Positions 7,191-7,732 of a stretch of DNA of 7,732 nucleotides are shown piece by piece. The position numbers and the translations under genes were made by a program. Source of the stretch: an uncultured Micromonospora sp. Its GTDB lineage: Bacteria > Actinomycetota > Actinomycetes > Mycobacteriales > Micromonosporaceae. Under the pieces are notes generated by a model. The model saw only the letters and a program-made list of their open reading frames with translations, made no database searches and was not told where the DNA came from. The number at the start of each line of letters is the position of its first letter. Position 1 is the stretch's first letter. The stretch lies in the NCBI GenBank assembly GCA_937951935.1, contig CALGAM010000083.1, positions 1 through 7,732 on the forward strand, written 5' to 3'.

Positions 7191-7632
7191 GTCGTCGTTG
7201 ACGAACGGCCCGGCGGGTCGTCGGGATACCGGCCGCCGGCCGGCTGCCCCTGCGTGATCCGGGTGGTCAGCCATGACCGGAGCGGCACCCTCCCGCTGAC
7301 CGTCACCGGCCTGCCGGACCGGACCGGCCGGGAGCCGGCGCCGAACCGGCCAGCCCGAACCCGCCGTCGGAGCAGACGTCCGACCTCGTCGTCACCCAGC
7401 TCGCCGTGACCGGGAACTGGTCGTGGCGCAGCCTGTTCGGCAGGCCCGCCGAGCGGACCCTCGTGCTCGGTACGCGCGACGAGGGCACCGCGCCCGCCGT
7501 CGAGCCGGTCCTGTCGCTCGCGCTGGGCCGGGGCGACGAACCGGCCAGTTTCGTCCCACCCCACAGTTGGGCATCATGGGCCCCGCCGAGGAGCGCGTCG
7601 TCACCCGCCCGCGGACACGGTACGGCCCCGGG
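7191..7632 (+). pseudogene. Remnant of a secreted beta-sandwich protein with a Cys-Pro-Cys motif
   Basis: Three plus-strand frames in sequence give one plausible protein. Segment 1 (7191 to about 7330) reads GYRPPAGCPCVIRVVS and then SGTLPLTVTGLPDRTG. Segment 2 (about 7350-7570) reads SDLVVTQLAVTGNWSWRSLF, then GRPAERTLVLGTRDEG, then EPVLSLALGRGDEPASFVPP. Segment 3 (about 7576-7632) reads GPAEERVVTRPRTRYGPG. The pattern resembles actinobacterial secreted proteins with a neocarzinostatin/Ig-like domain that end a domain in PxxCPCVVRV, then carry strands such as RTLVLTxRNxG and LxPGExR. That likeness is from memory of the family, not a search. Each change of frame is a net loss of one base. No start codon or signal peptide is present, so the 5' end is missing. 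Function is unknown. Confidence 0.45.
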
Positions 7633-7647
7633 CACCAGCCCTCGGGC

Positions 7648-7660
7648 GGCGGGAACCGCC
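7648..7660 (-). terminator. GC hairpin directly after the right-end gene's stop
   Basis: On the minus strand GGCGG, a three-base loop TTC, and CCGCC follow the TGA at 7663-7661 without a gap. A second short inverted repeat (GCCC GA GGGC) comes next. There is no T-run. Its position after a stop codon is suggestive, but such stems are common in GC-rich DNA. Confidence 0.3.
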
Positions 7661-7732
7661 TCAGCGGCGTACCGCGAGCACGAGGTGGTCGGCGTCGGAG
7701 CGGGTGAGCACGTGCTCCTCGGGCTCGCCGAA
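7661..7732 (-). CDS. 3' end of a gene entering from the right, product unknown
   Basis: The last 23 codons and TGA stop of a minus-strand frame are present, reading GEPEEHVLTRSDADHLVLAV then RR. Almost every codon ends in G or C, as in the intact toxin gene, and a GC hairpin follows directly after the stop. The ending, a strand such as HLVLAVRR, is seen in several enzyme families, including class I methyltransferases, but 23 residues are too few to name one. It converges on the plus-strand remnant. Confidence 0.45.
   Translation of the reverse strand, partial: FGEPEEHVLTRSDADHLVLAVRR

Noticed and set aside
7020..7274. An 84-codon minus-strand frame taken as a complete small gene
   Set aside because: Its middle is heme oxygenase sequence, and its last 16 or so residues are frameshift read-through. 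It is part of the pseudogene, not an independent gene.
7163..7564. A 133-codon minus-strand frame
   Set aside because: It is antisense to the plus-strand CPC remnant and has no recognisable family; only its last residues (LGDL) belong to the heme oxygenase remnant.

Overview
The window is very GC-rich, and its reading frames end almost every codon in G or C. Together with the gene content this points to a high-GC actinomycete. Micromonosporaceae or a relative is my guess; no rRNA or other marker proves it.

Layout, left to right: (1) 1-76, a short tail with no supported gene. (2) 77-505, minus strand, a 142-residue acidic protein that I interpret as an immunity protein. (3) 468-6689, minus strand, one intact 2073-codon gene for a secreted RHS/YD-repeat polymorphic toxin. 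It has a signal peptide, an N-terminal shell domain, about twenty YD repeats, the RHS-associated core ending in DPDG, a very Lys/Trp-rich linker and a C-terminal toxin tip of about 135 residues. (4) 6690-6885, a leader region with the toxin's ribosome binding site. (5) 6886-7178, minus strand, the 3' half of a heme oxygenase gene, broken by two apparent single-base deletions and lacking its first half. (6) about 7191-7632, plus strand, a frameshifted remnant of what looks like a secreted beta-sandwich protein with a Cys-Pro-Cys motif. (7) 7661-7732, minus strand, the last 23 codons of a gene entering from the right.

The working unit is the toxin/immunity pair. The RHS protein would be exported, its YD repeats would form a shell around the C-terminal tip, and the tip would be released into a competitor. 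The small protein made by the overlapping downstream gene would protect the producer. The toxin reading frame overlaps the immunity frame by 38 bases, and the immunity ribosome binding site lies inside toxin codons, so the two are probably translationally coupled. I could not assign either the toxin tip or the immunity protein to a named family; these are the most novel parts of the window.

The right-hand kilobase is a gene graveyard. Two divergent gene remnants, both missing their 5' ends, meet head to head near 7180-7190. This is what one deletion between two divergently transcribed genes would leave. All four inferred frame lesions are net minus one base. The neighbouring 6.2 kb toxin frame is unbroken, which argues against poor sequence quality as the cause.
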